A stretch of 64,000 nt of DNA from a virus, in the IMG/VR virus record IMGVR_UViG_3300025645_000047, positions 1-64,000 of that record. The stretch is one strand, 5' to 3'. The position numbers were made by a program, and so were the translations under genes. The notes beneath the pieces were generated by a model. The model did no database searches. It saw only the letters and a list, made by a program, of their open reading frames with translations, and was not told the DNA's origin. This document shows, piece by piece, positions 6,623 through 15,956 of this stretch; positions within the stretch are counted from its first letter, which is position 1, and each line of letters begins with the position of its first letter.

Positions 6623-7177
6623 ATGAATATATTTGAGATTGAAAACAACGTAGTAACATTCAGCCCACAAGCATTAATGATAGCACCATTTAGGGCTTTA
6701 TGGGATGCTGATGATTCTAAAGATAAGATACAAGCTACATCAGAATTGTCTTATGTTTATTACATGGCAGATGAGAGAAGTGATTTTATGCACATACTTG
6801 ATAATGACGAAAGAGCAGAAGAAATTATAAGAATACTAGATCCGCCTAAAGGTTTAGACAGGACAAGAAAAGATTTAATCCGTGCTATAGGATATTACAC
6901 AAAAGCATCAGAAACTACAAGTACTAAGTTGCTCCAAAGCACTAGGTTAGTTATTCAAAAGATATCTGAGTTTCTTGATAATGTTAATATGGATGAAAGG
7001 GACGAAAGAACTAAAAAGCCAATCCATGACATTGGAAAAATAACAGGAGCAGTAGAAAAGATACCTAAACTCATTAAGGCAATGAATGAGATTGAGAAAG
7101 AAGTAATAAAAGAAAAAATGCTTAAGGCTCAATCTGGAAACAGAGTTAGCTCTGTGTTTGATGATGATGGAATATGA
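6623..7177 (+). CDS. terminase small subunit candidate (crAss-like)
   Basis: The 184-residue, mostly helical protein lies directly upstream of TerL with a four-base overlap (ATGA). The pattern of an aromatic FRALW segment, an acidic KDKIQATSELSYVYYMAD stretch and a long Lys/Glu helix at the end resembles the gene just before TerL in other crAss-like phages, which is often suspected to be the small terminase. Position and composition support recognition of the packaging site. Sequence alone does not prove it. Confidence 0.55.
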   Translation: MNIFEIENNVVTFSPQALMIAPFRALWDADDSKDKIQATSELSYVYYMADERSDFMHILDNDERAEEIIRILDPPKGLDRTRKDLIRAIGYYTKASETTSTKLLQSTRLVIQKISEFLDNVNMDERDERTKKPIHDIGKITGAVEKIPKLIKAMNEIEKEVIKEKMLKAQSGNRVSSVFDDDGI

Positions 7178-9534
7178 GAAAATTTAATAGTATTCAAACA
7201 GAGCTTACTGATGATCTTCTTCTTTCTATGCCAAGAGAAGAAAGGCAAGACTTGCTTGATAGTATAGACTCTATAATGTTTATACAGAATCTTACCTCTC
7301 CAAAAAGAAACAAAGTAAAAGATCTTATTAGATGGGACAATCCTTTGCTTCCAGAATCAAGTGAAGATCCTGATATGGATTTAAGATTACCAGATCCAAA
7401 TGGTAGAATAGCTGTTAACTTAACAGATCCGCATATACTGGAAGACATGGACTATTTTAGACCAAGTGCTCTTTACTTTGAAAAGCATGGGTGTTACACT
7501 AAGTTGTTTCCAAACAAAAATACCAATTCACTTTATTATAAATTCTGGCAAGAAGAAGCAAGAAGATGCAGAGAAGGATTTATAAGAGAATCTGATGGAG
7601 AATGGATACCCGGTAACTATTACTTTCAATTAAACTTTGCACCACTGCTTAGAGCAGAAATTATAAAAGGAACTAAACAGGCTGACAGGCTTGAAGGCTT
7701 TGCTTACGTGTATGATGCAGATTACTGGTTCTTTCACTATTGTGAACAAGCAAGAGCACAAGGTAAGCATGGTGCCAACTTAAAACGAAGGGGTTGTGGT
7801 TATTCAGTAAAAGCATCTAACATGTTGGCCAAGAACTTTATACTTGGAGACACAGATAAAGCTAGAAAGAAAGTAAAATCATTTGCTATTGCTAATGAGA
7901 AAGAATACCTAATCAAGGATGGTATCTTAAATAAATTTGTTAACGTAATTGACTGGAATGCAACGCATACGCCATGGCCGAGAGTTAGAAGTTTAAAAGA
8001 TTCTTTAAATGATATGCACTGGAGGATGGGTCGTAAAGATAACATCCGTGGTACAGAGATTGGAGTGTTAAACGAAGTGATGGGTGTTACCTTAAAGAAT
8101 GATCCACAGAAAGCAAGGGGAAAAAGGGGTGCACTAGTACTTTGGGAGGAAGCAGGTAAATTCTCTGACTTCCTTACAGCTTGGAAGATTGCACAACCAT
8201 CTGTTGAAGAATCTGGATATGCATTTGGATTTATGATGGCCGGTGGTACAGGTGGTGTTGAAGGTGGAGCATTTGAAGGATTAGAAGAAATATTTTATAA
8301 CTCAGATGGTTATAACATTATGTCAATGCCTAATGTGTTTGACAAGAATACAAATGGTAAAGGTAAGTGTGCATTTTTCTTTGGTACGTATCTTAACTTT
8401 CGTGGAAAAATGGACAAGAATGGTAACAGTGATGTTATTGGTGCCATGATTGAAATCAATAAGAATAGATCTAAGGTAAAGTATGGGTCATCTGACTTAA
8501 ACACAATTGTACAGACTAAAGCAGAGGAGCCTATTACTCCACAAGAAGCAATCATGCGTACTCAAGGTTCGGCTTTTCCTGTAGCAGATCTAAGAGATTA
8601 CTTAGAAGACATAATGCCAAACATGGAAAGATTCTGTGATTCTCACTGGATAGGAAGCTTGTCTTATGATGAAGAAGGGTTTACTAAGTGGGTAAACAGC
8701 ACTGATCAGAATCCTATTAGAGAGTTTCCATTTAAAGTAAAAGGAAACACTAGTGCTGATGGAGCTATTGAGATATTTGAAATGCCTAACAAAGATAGAG
8801 ACGGTAATGTGTTTCAAAATAGATACATTGGCGGAATAGATCCAATTGATAATGATTACACAATTGGTGGGTCATTAGCGTCTATACTTATATTTGATTT
8901 ATGGACAGACAAGATTGTTGCGGAATATACTGGTCGTCCAAGATTGGCAGATGAGTTTTATGAAACATGCTTAAGACTAACTTCATTTTATAACGCACAA
9001 TCAAATTACGAGAATAACCTGAAAGGATTGTTTTCTTACTTCTCCAATCGTAATGCTTTGTATCTGCTTGCAGATAGTCCAGAGATTTTGCGTGACATGG
9101 ACATTGTAAAGAGTGCTCTCTTTGGCAATAGGGCAAAAGGTACTAGAACAACCAAAGAAGTAATTAAGCTCGGTAAAACGCTTCAGAGACAATGGCAACT
9201 TGCTCCGTATGAAGAAGAAAGATATGATGAAGAAACTGGAGAGTCTAGTAACTTTACAATTCCTAATCTAAGAAGGATTAGAAGCATTGGATATATAAAA
9301 GAGTGCATTGCATGGAATCCAGATATAAACACGGATAGGGTATCTGCAATGGACATGGTTATGATATTAAGAGAAGATAGGGCAAAGATGACAGATGCTT
9401 TTGAAGATCAAACTGAAGTAGACTCAAATACTTATTTTCATGACGATCCTTTTCTTGATGAAAACTGGAAAAATGCAGTTACCAAAATGTCCACAGGCTC
9501 AGGCCCCAACAAGAGCTTCATTAATGGGTTTTAG
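7174..9534 (+). CDS. terL: terminase large subunit (crAss-like TerL)
   Basis: The 786-residue protein is the packaging motor: an ATPase that translocates DNA into the prohead and a nuclease that cuts it. The P-loop region near residues 203-215 reads Lys-Arg-Arg-Gly-Cys-Gly-Tyr-Ser-Val-Lys, a form lacking the classical GK(S/T), as in other crAss-like TerL proteins. The Walker B segment LVLWEEAG lies near 320. Nuclease acidic residues are visible at GGIDPIDND (about 553) and DRVSAMDMVM (about 721), which fits an RNase H-like fold. Length is normal for crAss-like TerL. It overlaps the small-subunit candidate and is followed by the portal gene. Confidence 0.92.
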   Translation: MRKFNSIQTELTDDLLLSMPREERQDLLDSIDSIMFIQNLTSPKRNKVKDLIRWDNPLLPESSEDPDMDLRLPDPNGRIAVNLTDPHILEDMDYFRPSALYFEKHGCYTKLFPNKNTNSLYYKFWQEEARRCREGFIRESDGEWIPGNYYFQLNFAPLLRAEIIKGTKQADRLEGFAYVYDADYWFFHYCEQARAQGKHGANLKRRGCGYSVKASNMLAKNFILGDTDKARKKVKSFAIANEKEYLIKDGILNKFVNVIDWNATHTPWPRVRSLKDSLNDMHWRMGRKDNIRGTEIGVLNEVMGVTLKNDPQKARGKRGALVLWEEAGKFSDFLTAWKIAQPSVEESGYAFGFMMAGGTGGVEGGAFEGLEEIFYNSDGYNIMSMPNVFDKNTNGKGKCAFFFGTYLNFRGKMDKNGNSDVIGAMIEINKNRSKVKYGSSDLNTIVQTKAEEPITPQEAIMRTQGSAFPVADLRDYLEDIMPNMERFCDSHWIGSLSYDEEGFTKWVNSTDQNPIREFPFKVKGNTSADGAIEIFEMPNKDRDGNVFQNRYIGGIDPIDNDYTIGGSLASILIFDLWTDKIVAEYTGRPRLADEFYETCLRLTSFYNAQSNYENNLKGLFSYFSNRNALYLLADSPEILRDMDIVKSALFGNRAKGTRTTKEVIKLGKTLQRQWQLAPYEEERYDEETGESSNFTIPNLRRIRSIGYIKECIAWNPDINTDRVSAMDMVMILREDRAKMTDAFEDQTEVDSNTYFHDDPFLDENWKNAVTKMSTGSGPNKSFINGF

Positions 9535-9578
9535 CTATAATATTAAAACAAATAAAGGAAGAATATTGATTAAATTTA
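9529..9578 (+). promoter_or_regulatory. composite promoter (12-mer plus -7 box), copy 2
   Basis: TTTTAGCTATAA at 9529-9540 overlaps the end of terL and is followed after 30 bp by TAAATTTA at 9571-9578. It lies 17 bases before the portal ATG. A second TATATTTA at 9584 is nearer the gene but does not keep the shared spacing. Confidence 0.6.
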
Positions 9579-9594
9579 CAGAATATATTTAGAT

Positions 9595-11991
9595 ATGTCA
9601 GATACAAAAAACTTTCCTAGTCAAAAAATACCTTTTAGTAGAAAGGGTAAGCAGTGGCGTAAAGACCACATGGACTGGGCAGACCATAACAGTTACTTAA
9701 GCAACTCAAAGGTTCGTAGAAAATTAAAGCAAAAAAGAATTAACCTCAACCTATACAACGGTAAGGTAGATGTTAATGATATGAAATTGATTCTAAACCC
9801 AGGAGGTATGGAACAATTTTTTGTGCCTGATGCTATACAACATTATCCAATTATAACTCCTAGAGTTAATGTATTAGTTGGAGAAGAAAAGAGAAGAAAG
9901 TTTGACTGGTCTGTACAGATAGTTAATCCTGATACTTTATCTAAAATTAAAGAAGACAAGAAAAAGCTAGTTGATGCTAGACTTATGGAGATGCTACAAT
10001 CGGAAGTGTCTGATGAGGAGCTTGAGCAAGAGTTAATAAAATATGGTGATTACATTAATTTTGATTACCAAGATATGCGTGAAAAAAGAGCTAATCTTTT
10101 AATGAAGCATTACATTGGTAAACTTGACATGAAAATTCAATTCCAACAAGGTTTCAAGGATGCCTTAATAATGGGAGAAGAAGTTTACATGTTTGACATA
10201 GTTAATGGAGAAGTAACATTTGAAAAGCTTAATCCATTAAAAGTACATACGCTACGTGGAGGATTCTCTAACAAGATTGAAGACTCAGACGTAATTGTTC
10301 TTGATGACTTCTGGTCACCTGGTAAAATACAAGATCATTTCTATAATGACCTAAGTGACCTTGATGTAAAAAAATTAGATGAAGGAGAATGGGCTGGAGA
10401 CAACGTCAACTTAGATGGTGTTACAGAAGCTGTTGATGATGTGGCCGGATTAAAACTTCTTGATAGAGAAGGAATGGATTCTTACATAGACTCAACTGGA
10501 ATATACGACAAGGCAGATCAAGCAGGAAGAAACACATATAAAGATGGGAATGGAAACATTCGTGTACTTAGAATGTTTTGGAGATCTATGAAGAAGGTTA
10601 TAAAGGTAACTTACTTTGATGAGCTAGGAAAAGAACAAACAAAATTTAGGTCTGAAGATTATATCATCGATAAAGAGATGGGAGAAACTGCAAAGACCTT
10701 GTGGGTTCCTCAGTGGTGGAAAGGTGTTAAGATAGGTGAAGATACTTACTTACAGATTAAGCCAAGAGAAATACAATACAATAAATTAGATCAGCCAAGC
10801 TACAATTCATGTGGTATTGTTGGTCAAGTATATAATACAGGTGACGAAGAAGCAGTTACAATGGTGGATAGAGCAAAACCTTTCCAATACCTTTATGACA
10901 TTTCTTGGTACAGAGTAAATGAAGCTTTAAGTAAATACTTAGGTTCTATCGTTGAATTAGATTTAGCAAAAGTTCCAACTGGATGGTCAGTGACTAAATG
11001 GTTGTACTTTGCACGTAAGTCTGGAATATCTGTAGTAGATAGTTTCAAGGAAGGACAAAAAGGAATGGCAAAAGGAAGACTAGCAGGATCAGTAGGTAAT
11101 ACAACTGGTAGAGTTCTTGAGCAAAGAGTTGGAGACTTCATACAAACTCACATCGATATGATGGAGTTTGCTAAATCACAAATGGACGAAATAACAGGTG
11201 TTTCTAGACAACGTCTAGGACAAGTCGAGAACAGGGAGACTGTCGGCGGAATAGAAAGAGCTGTTAGCCAGTCCAATCACATTACAGAAGAAATCTTTAC
11301 ACTGCATGACTATTGTAAGAAAAGATGTTTTCAAATACTTATTGAGACAGCTAAAATAGCACTCAAAGGTAAAGACATAAAGTTTTCTTACATTGGAGAC
11401 GACATGACTCGTCAACTAGCAGAAATTGATGGAGATCAGTTTGCTGAAGAAGAATACGGATTAATGGTATCTAATGATGATGAGATAAATAGATTAGAGC
11501 AAAAGTTAGATGGAATGGTACAGATGGGATTACAAAACCAGATGCTTTCTTTCTCTACTGCTATTAAAATCTACAACTCTCCATCAGTAAGAGAAATTCA
11601 GAGACTCATTGAAAGAGGCGAGAATGACATGAAGGAAGCTCAGTCTAAACAAGGGGAAGAAGAGAACAAAAGATTCCAACAGCAAATAGAAGAGACTAAG
11701 AGACTTGACGAAGAGAACAAAAGAATAGAGTTAGAGAAGTTTAATAGAACAGACGAAACTAAAAGATATATTGCCGAGCTTAATGCTGAAACAGCTAGAA
11801 TACAAAAAGAGCAAGGTGATACAGGGCTTGAAAATGATGATGATTTTGAAAAGTTTGAAGAAGAGCTTGGGATAAAAAGACAGGCACTATCTAACGACAT
11901 GTTAAAGCATGATGATAATATGTCAATGAAAGCTAAAGAATTAGATATTAAAAGAAGTCAAGCAGCAAAAGCATCACAAACTAAAAAGTAA
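9595..11991 (+). CDS. portal protein (crAss-like)
   Basis: This 798-residue protein would form the twelve-subunit DNA channel at one capsid vertex, the docking site for TerL and later for the tail rings. Recognisable features are the N-terminal basic region and the segment ITPRVNVLVGEEKRRKFDW (about 92-110), typical of crAss-like portals. A long core follows. The C-terminal region (about 680-790) is a coiled coil very rich in Glu, Lys and Arg that would form the barrel inside the head. Length and its place right after TerL match the family. It is preceded by composite promoter copy 2. Confidence 0.9.
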   Translation: MSDTKNFPSQKIPFSRKGKQWRKDHMDWADHNSYLSNSKVRRKLKQKRINLNLYNGKVDVNDMKLILNPGGMEQFFVPDAIQHYPIITPRVNVLVGEEKRRKFDWSVQIVNPDTLSKIKEDKKKLVDARLMEMLQSEVSDEELEQELIKYGDYINFDYQDMREKRANLLMKHYIGKLDMKIQFQQGFKDALIMGEEVYMFDIVNGEVTFEKLNPLKVHTLRGGFSNKIEDSDVIVLDDFWSPGKIQDHFYNDLSDLDVKKLDEGEWAGDNVNLDGVTEAVDDVAGLKLLDREGMDSYIDSTGIYDKADQAGRNTYKDGNGNIRVLRMFWRSMKKVIKVTYFDELGKEQTKFRSEDYIIDKEMGETAKTLWVPQWWKGVKIGEDTYLQIKPREIQYNKLDQPSYNSCGIVGQVYNTGDEEAVTMVDRAKPFQYLYDISWYRVNEALSKYLGSIVELDLAKVPTGWSVTKWLYFARKSGISVVDSFKEGQKGMAKGRLAGSVGNTTGRVLEQRVGDFIQTHIDMMEFAKSQMDEITGVSRQRLGQVENRETVGGIERAVSQSNHITEEIFTLHDYCKKRCFQILIETAKIALKGKDIKFSYIGDDMTRQLAEIDGDQFAEEEYGLMVSNDDEINRLEQKLDGMVQMGLQNQMLSFSTAIKIYNSPSVREIQRLIERGENDMKEAQSKQGEEENKRFQQQIEETKRLDEENKRIELEKFNRTDETKRYIAELNAETARIQKEQGDTGLENDDDFEKFEEELGIKRQALSNDMLKHDDNMSMKAKELDIKRSQAAKASQTKK

Positions 11992-11997
11992 AACAAG

Positions 11998-13176
11998 ATG
12001 GCAATAAAGTTAACACAAAACCAATTCTATGGAGATGAACTTGAGAAACCAATTTCATCAATTCCGGGTACTTTATTTATTGCAACAGACACTAATAAAA
12101 TGTTTCTTTACAATGATCTAGGAGTTCCTGTGTTGGTTACTTCTCAAGGAGATTTTGGAGTTCCTTATACTGGAGCTGTACAAGATCTAGACATGGGAGT
12201 TAATGGAGTTATAGCTCAAAGTCTTCAAGTATCTGGTGGTGCAGGAGGAGAAGGCTCACTAACTTGGAATGCAACAGAAGCTACAATGGATCTACAGAGT
12301 GGTGGAGTTACTTATCAGTTAGGACAAGAAATTGCACCATTGGTAAGAAACACTACAGGTAATACAATAGCAAATGGAACGCCTGTTAGGTTTGCAGGAA
12401 CAAATGGTAATTCAGGAAGAATATTAGTTGCACCTGCAATAGCAGATGGAACAATCCCTTCCTCTTACATCTTAGGAGTATCTACGGAAGAGATACTTAA
12501 CGGAGCAGATGGACACGTAACTTGGTTTGGAAAAGTTAGAGGAATACCCACTAATGGTTCAAATTATGGACAGACTTGGATTAATGGAGATTTAATTTAT
12601 GTAAGTGAAGTAACAGCAGGATTTTTAACAAACGTAAAGCCAGAAGCACCAAACGCACAAATATTTATTGGGGTTGTTGTTAATGCTAGTCCATCTAATG
12701 GAACTTTGTTTGTGAGACCATCTTGGAGAGGACTACTTATAGATTTAGAAGATGTTAATGGTCCTGCAACAACTACAGGTCAAATTCCAGTATGGAATGA
12801 CACTCTTAAAGTATTTCAATTTTCAGAAAATATTCTTAAGTACAGTAAATTAGGAACTACAGGCACGCCATTTTTATTAGAGGCTACTCCAAGTGGAACA
12901 TCATCTTACTCAGATTCTAATGGTGTAGTATATCTTAATTGGGTAGGAGCTTCAGGACAATACGACCTTACGCTTCCATCTGCAGCAATAGAACCTTATA
13001 GAGTAATAAGATTTATTAACGATGGGACTATAGGGGCTAACGACAAAGTAAATTTAGTTGCTCCTGGTGCTGAAACAATTGATGGACAACCTGGGTACAT
13101 ATTAAATAAACCTTATGGTGGAGTTCAAGCTTGGTCAGATGGAACCAATTGGATTATAATGCAAGCAAAGGGATAA
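11998..13176 (+). CDS. head fibre protein with TQNQF anchor module
   Basis: The 392-residue protein begins with a module containing LTQNQFYGDE (residues 4-13) and PGTLFIATDTNKMFLYND, also found at the start of the genes at 13183 and 45612. The rest is Gly, Thr and Asn rich, typical of fibrous beta structure. In crAss001 the gene after the portal encodes a head fibre, so the position argues for a capsid-surface fibre. The C-terminal part (about 300-392) ends with a repeated-Gly beta pattern usual for fibre tips. Likely trimeric and host or polysaccharide binding; the ligand is unknown. Confidence 0.65.
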   Translation: MAIKLTQNQFYGDELEKPISSIPGTLFIATDTNKMFLYNDLGVPVLVTSQGDFGVPYTGAVQDLDMGVNGVIAQSLQVSGGAGGEGSLTWNATEATMDLQSGGVTYQLGQEIAPLVRNTTGNTIANGTPVRFAGTNGNSGRILVAPAIADGTIPSSYILGVSTEEILNGADGHVTWFGKVRGIPTNGSNYGQTWINGDLIYVSEVTAGFLTNVKPEAPNAQIFIGVVVNASPSNGTLFVRPSWRGLLIDLEDVNGPATTTGQIPVWNDTLKVFQFSENILKYSKLGTTGTPFLLEATPSGTSSYSDSNGVVYLNWVGASGQYDLTLPSAAIEPYRVIRFINDGTIGANDKVNLVAPGAETIDGQPGYILNKPYGGVQAWSDGTNWIIMQAKG

Positions 13177-13182
13177 TCAAAA

Positions 13183-14076
13183 ATGAAGCAAACACAAAAC
13201 CAGTTTTTTGGATTTGATAGAAAAAAAGCTCGTAAAGCCAACCCTGGTACAATATACGTTGCTTCAGATACTAGGAAGCTTTATATTTATGATGAAAATG
13301 GAGATCCTAGAACAGTAAATGCAACTGCTAGTGGTAGTGCAACAATAGTTGATAGGTATTCTGATTTAGATTCAATTGCTGACGAAGGATCTATTGCTTT
13401 TGTCTTATACGATACAGGTACAGCTTGGCTTCCTGGATCTTTAGGAGGAACATACTACCCTATGGGATGGTATGCTTTTTTAGGAAATGTATGGGTATCT
13501 GATAGTAAGTTTATAGATCAGCAGCTAGCCCAAAATGAAATACTAATAGCAGCTAATACTTCAAGTATTAGTAATCATATAGCTGACTTAGAAAATCCTC
13601 ATCAAGTAGACAAGACTGATGTAGGTTTAGGTAATGTAGATAATACTTCTGATGTAAATAAACCTATAGGTTCATTAACTCAATTAGCCCTAGATGGTAA
13701 AGCAGATACAGACCATAATCATGTAAAAGCTGATATAACAGATTTTAATGATGCAGATTACGCAACTGCTGCACAAGGTGCCTTGGCAGATACTGCTATA
13801 CAGTCTGGGGATAATATTTCTGAGTTGTTTAACGATGAAGTGTATTTGCAGGCAACTGACAATGTATCGGCTCTAACAAATGATGCTGGGTATATTTCAG
13901 GAAACACATTAACTGATTATAGAAGTGATGCAGATGGAACTACTGTTTATAGTGGCTATTTATTAAACAGTGTAATTACAATAAAAAAATGTATTGACGG
14001 TGTTGAAACATTTGGACAAAACTTGACTAATCTAGAAACAGATTGGACAAATAGATTGAGTTTAACGTACATATAA
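13183..14076 (+). CDS. fibre protein with TQNQF module and fibre repeats
   Basis: The 297-residue protein starts with TQNQFFGFDRKK and PGTIYVASDTRKLYIYDENG, paralogous to the preceding protein. In the middle (about 130-190) it contains the NPHQVDKTDVGLGNVDNTSDVNKP type repeat known from many phage tail fibres. The DHNHVKADITDF repeat follows. It starts seven bases after the upstream gene, so the two are co-expressed. Likely a fibre shaft that pairs with, or replaces, the neighbouring head fibre. Confidence 0.65.
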   Translation: MKQTQNQFFGFDRKKARKANPGTIYVASDTRKLYIYDENGDPRTVNATASGSATIVDRYSDLDSIADEGSIAFVLYDTGTAWLPGSLGGTYYPMGWYAFLGNVWVSDSKFIDQQLAQNEILIAANTSSISNHIADLENPHQVDKTDVGLGNVDNTSDVNKPIGSLTQLALDGKADTDHNHVKADITDFNDADYATAAQGALADTAIQSGDNISELFNDEVYLQATDNVSALTNDAGYISGNTLTDYRSDADGTTVYSGYLLNSVITIKKCIDGVETFGQNLTNLETDWTNRLSLTYI

Positions 14077-14129
14077 TTGTACTTAACTATATATATATAT
14101 TATTAATTAATTAACAACAAGAAACAATT

Positions 14130-15842
14130 ATGGCATTCGTAGCATTAGATTGGAGTATTACAAGGAATGGGGCCGCATTAGACGTTCGCTATATTGGCGA
14201 TACGCACACAGGAACCACTCCTTCTTACGCCACAACAATTGAGCTCCACAGGGCTCTAGGAGATTTCGCAGATCAAGAGCAAGACTCTGGAGATGACGAA
14301 CTTTCGATTATCAACAAAACACCTTCGGATCGTGGGGGTGCGGATACAAACATCACGTTATTAAACGGATGTAATTTAGACGATGCGTCTGTAGAATACA
14401 TCTACGATGGATCATTAACTCAAGACGCAGGAGATACTATCTATGATGGTATTCAGACGTTTGGTAACGCAACTAGTATTCAGGTAATACAAAATGGTGC
14501 TAGACTTACTAATGACTTCTGGAACGAAGCAAAAATGATTGCTGCTGTATCAGATGCACTATCTTCTACATCTCACAGGTTCTTAGTTAAAGTAAGAACA
14601 GGTGGATCTGATATTGATGGTCGTAGACTTATTGGTACTCAAAGAGTATTAGGAACTGCCTACACAGAATTCTCTATTGGTGGTGGAACAAACAGAGGTA
14701 ACAACACATTAGCACTTACTGCCAACACGGATGGAAACAACCAGACTGCAGAAGGTACTATTGCTACTTGGACTGACATTGTAAATGACAAAGAAGGTTA
14801 TTCTGCAATTGATGCTGATGGTAACACAGTAGATGAATTTTACTACTCTAACTGGGAACTTGGATCAAGAAGTAAGAATGAGTTTTACGAAAGATCAAAG
14901 TGGATTCAACGTGAAGGTTCAGCTGAAACTATATATGGTCTTAATGGTGATATCTTTAGAGGTATTACTCATCAAATCAATATAGATGGTCCAACAGGAA
15001 CATTTGTAGAACCAGAAGCTTTGTCTTGGTCAGGTGGTACTGGTCAATTGTTAGCAATTGATTCTGTAACAGCAGGTACTCAGATGTGGATTCAATTACT
15101 TTCTGGAGTTATACCAACAAACGATCAAGTAATAACTGGTGCTTCTACAGCAACAGCTACTGTTAATGTGACAATTACACCTAGACTTATTCCAGCTACA
15201 TTTGTAGGAACATCTACAGGTACAGCAATTAACCCAGCAGCCTATGGTATTGGTATTGGTTCGGATGATTTAACTCAGAATGATCTTCTTGAAGATTTAA
15301 CTGGAACTAACAGAACTCCTCCAAACAATATTAGTTACACTGTAAACAACACTGTTTCTGGAGATTATGTTATTACATCTAACAATGCAGCAGGAGACTT
15401 TGATTTAACTCAATTGTCTATTACTAATGCAGAAGCAGGAGCCTCAGTAACATCAATAGTATTTGATGAAACTATTGCATCTGATACTCCAAGACCAGGA
15501 GGTACAGTTCGTGTAGAACAGTCTAACGGAAGTTATAGAAGAATTGCTTATACAAGCATTACTACTACTACCGTTACTGATGATACAATAAACTTCTCTG
15601 CACTTGATTTCTCAGGTACAGGAGCAGATCTAGTAATTGGAGGTAACGCATTTGTTACCTACATTGATAGAGTTGCAACAGGAGTTACTGAAGCTGTAAC
15701 TTACGTATTTAGTTCTCCAAGAACATTATTTACAAGAGTAAGAAATGCTACTCCAGGAAGTGAAATCAAAACCTTTGAAACAACTGCTTTAGTTGGAGCA
15801 GGTGGTGGTGCATCTACTGTTGGTAGAATTGATGACTTCTAG
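14130..15842 (+). CDS. marine phage structural protein family
   Basis: The 570-residue protein is acidic and rich in Thr, Asn, Gly and Asp. The N-terminal part has a WSITRNGAALDVRYIGDTHTGTTPSYATTIELHR pattern in two pieces (about 8-20 and 22-42). With GDDELSI, FRGITH and GRRLIGTQR segments it closely resembles a structural protein I associate with unrelated marine phages. Such proteins are large and probably form a virion surface layer or fibre base. Family recognition is from memory and needs a database search. It is the first gene of a three-gene cassette (14130-19636). Confidence 0.55.
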   Translation: MAFVALDWSITRNGAALDVRYIGDTHTGTTPSYATTIELHRALGDFADQEQDSGDDELSIINKTPSDRGGADTNITLLNGCNLDDASVEYIYDGSLTQDAGDTIYDGIQTFGNATSIQVIQNGARLTNDFWNEAKMIAAVSDALSSTSHRFLVKVRTGGSDIDGRRLIGTQRVLGTAYTEFSIGGGTNRGNNTLALTANTDGNNQTAEGTIATWTDIVNDKEGYSAIDADGNTVDEFYYSNWELGSRSKNEFYERSKWIQREGSAETIYGLNGDIFRGITHQINIDGPTGTFVEPEALSWSGGTGQLLAIDSVTAGTQMWIQLLSGVIPTNDQVITGASTATATVNVTITPRLIPATFVGTSTGTAINPAAYGIGIGSDDLTQNDLLEDLTGTNRTPPNNISYTVNNTVSGDYVITSNNAAGDFDLTQLSITNAEAGASVTSIVFDETIASDTPRPGGTVRVEQSNGSYRRIAYTSITTTTVTDDTINFSALDFSGTGADLVIGGNAFVTYIDRVATGVTEAVTYVFSSPRTLFTRVRNATPGSEIKTFETTALVGAGGGASTVGRIDDF

Positions 15843-15861
15843 TAGTAACTAGTAAACAACA

Positions 15862-15889
15862 ATACCGTCTCATTCGATTGAGGCGGTAT
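15862..15889 (+). other. stable hairpin without U-tract
   Basis: An 11-base stem (15862-15872 with 15879-15889, one T-G pair) closes a six-base loop. No T run follows. It stands directly upstream of a true terminator and may protect the 3' end or act as a processing site. Confidence 0.6.
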
Positions 15890-15903
15890 AACTAATAATA
15901 ATC

Positions 15904-15935
15904 AGGCTCACTCTTTGTTGGGTGGGCCTTTTTTT
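15904..15935 (+). terminator. rho-independent terminator
   Basis: A ten-base stem starting AGGCTCAC (15904-15911) and ending GTGGGCCT (15922-15929) is followed by seven T. It ends the portal to first-fibre unit. The loop carries the TTG of the next promoter. Confidence 0.85.
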
Positions 15936-15945
15936 AGTATATTTA
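15915..15945 (+). promoter_or_regulatory. host-type promoter candidate inside the terminator
   Basis: TTG at 15915-15917 and TATATTTA at 15938-15945 are 23 bp apart start to start, as in the other three TTG-type promoters. The ATG at 15957 follows after 11 bases. The -7 box lacks the final G. Confidence 0.45.
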
Positions 15946-15956
15946 AAAAAAAATAA

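Noticed and set aside
14083-14100. ACTTAACTATATATATAT as a sixth composite promoter
   Set aside because: Only partly similar to the 12-mer and no TAnnTTT box at 30 bp.
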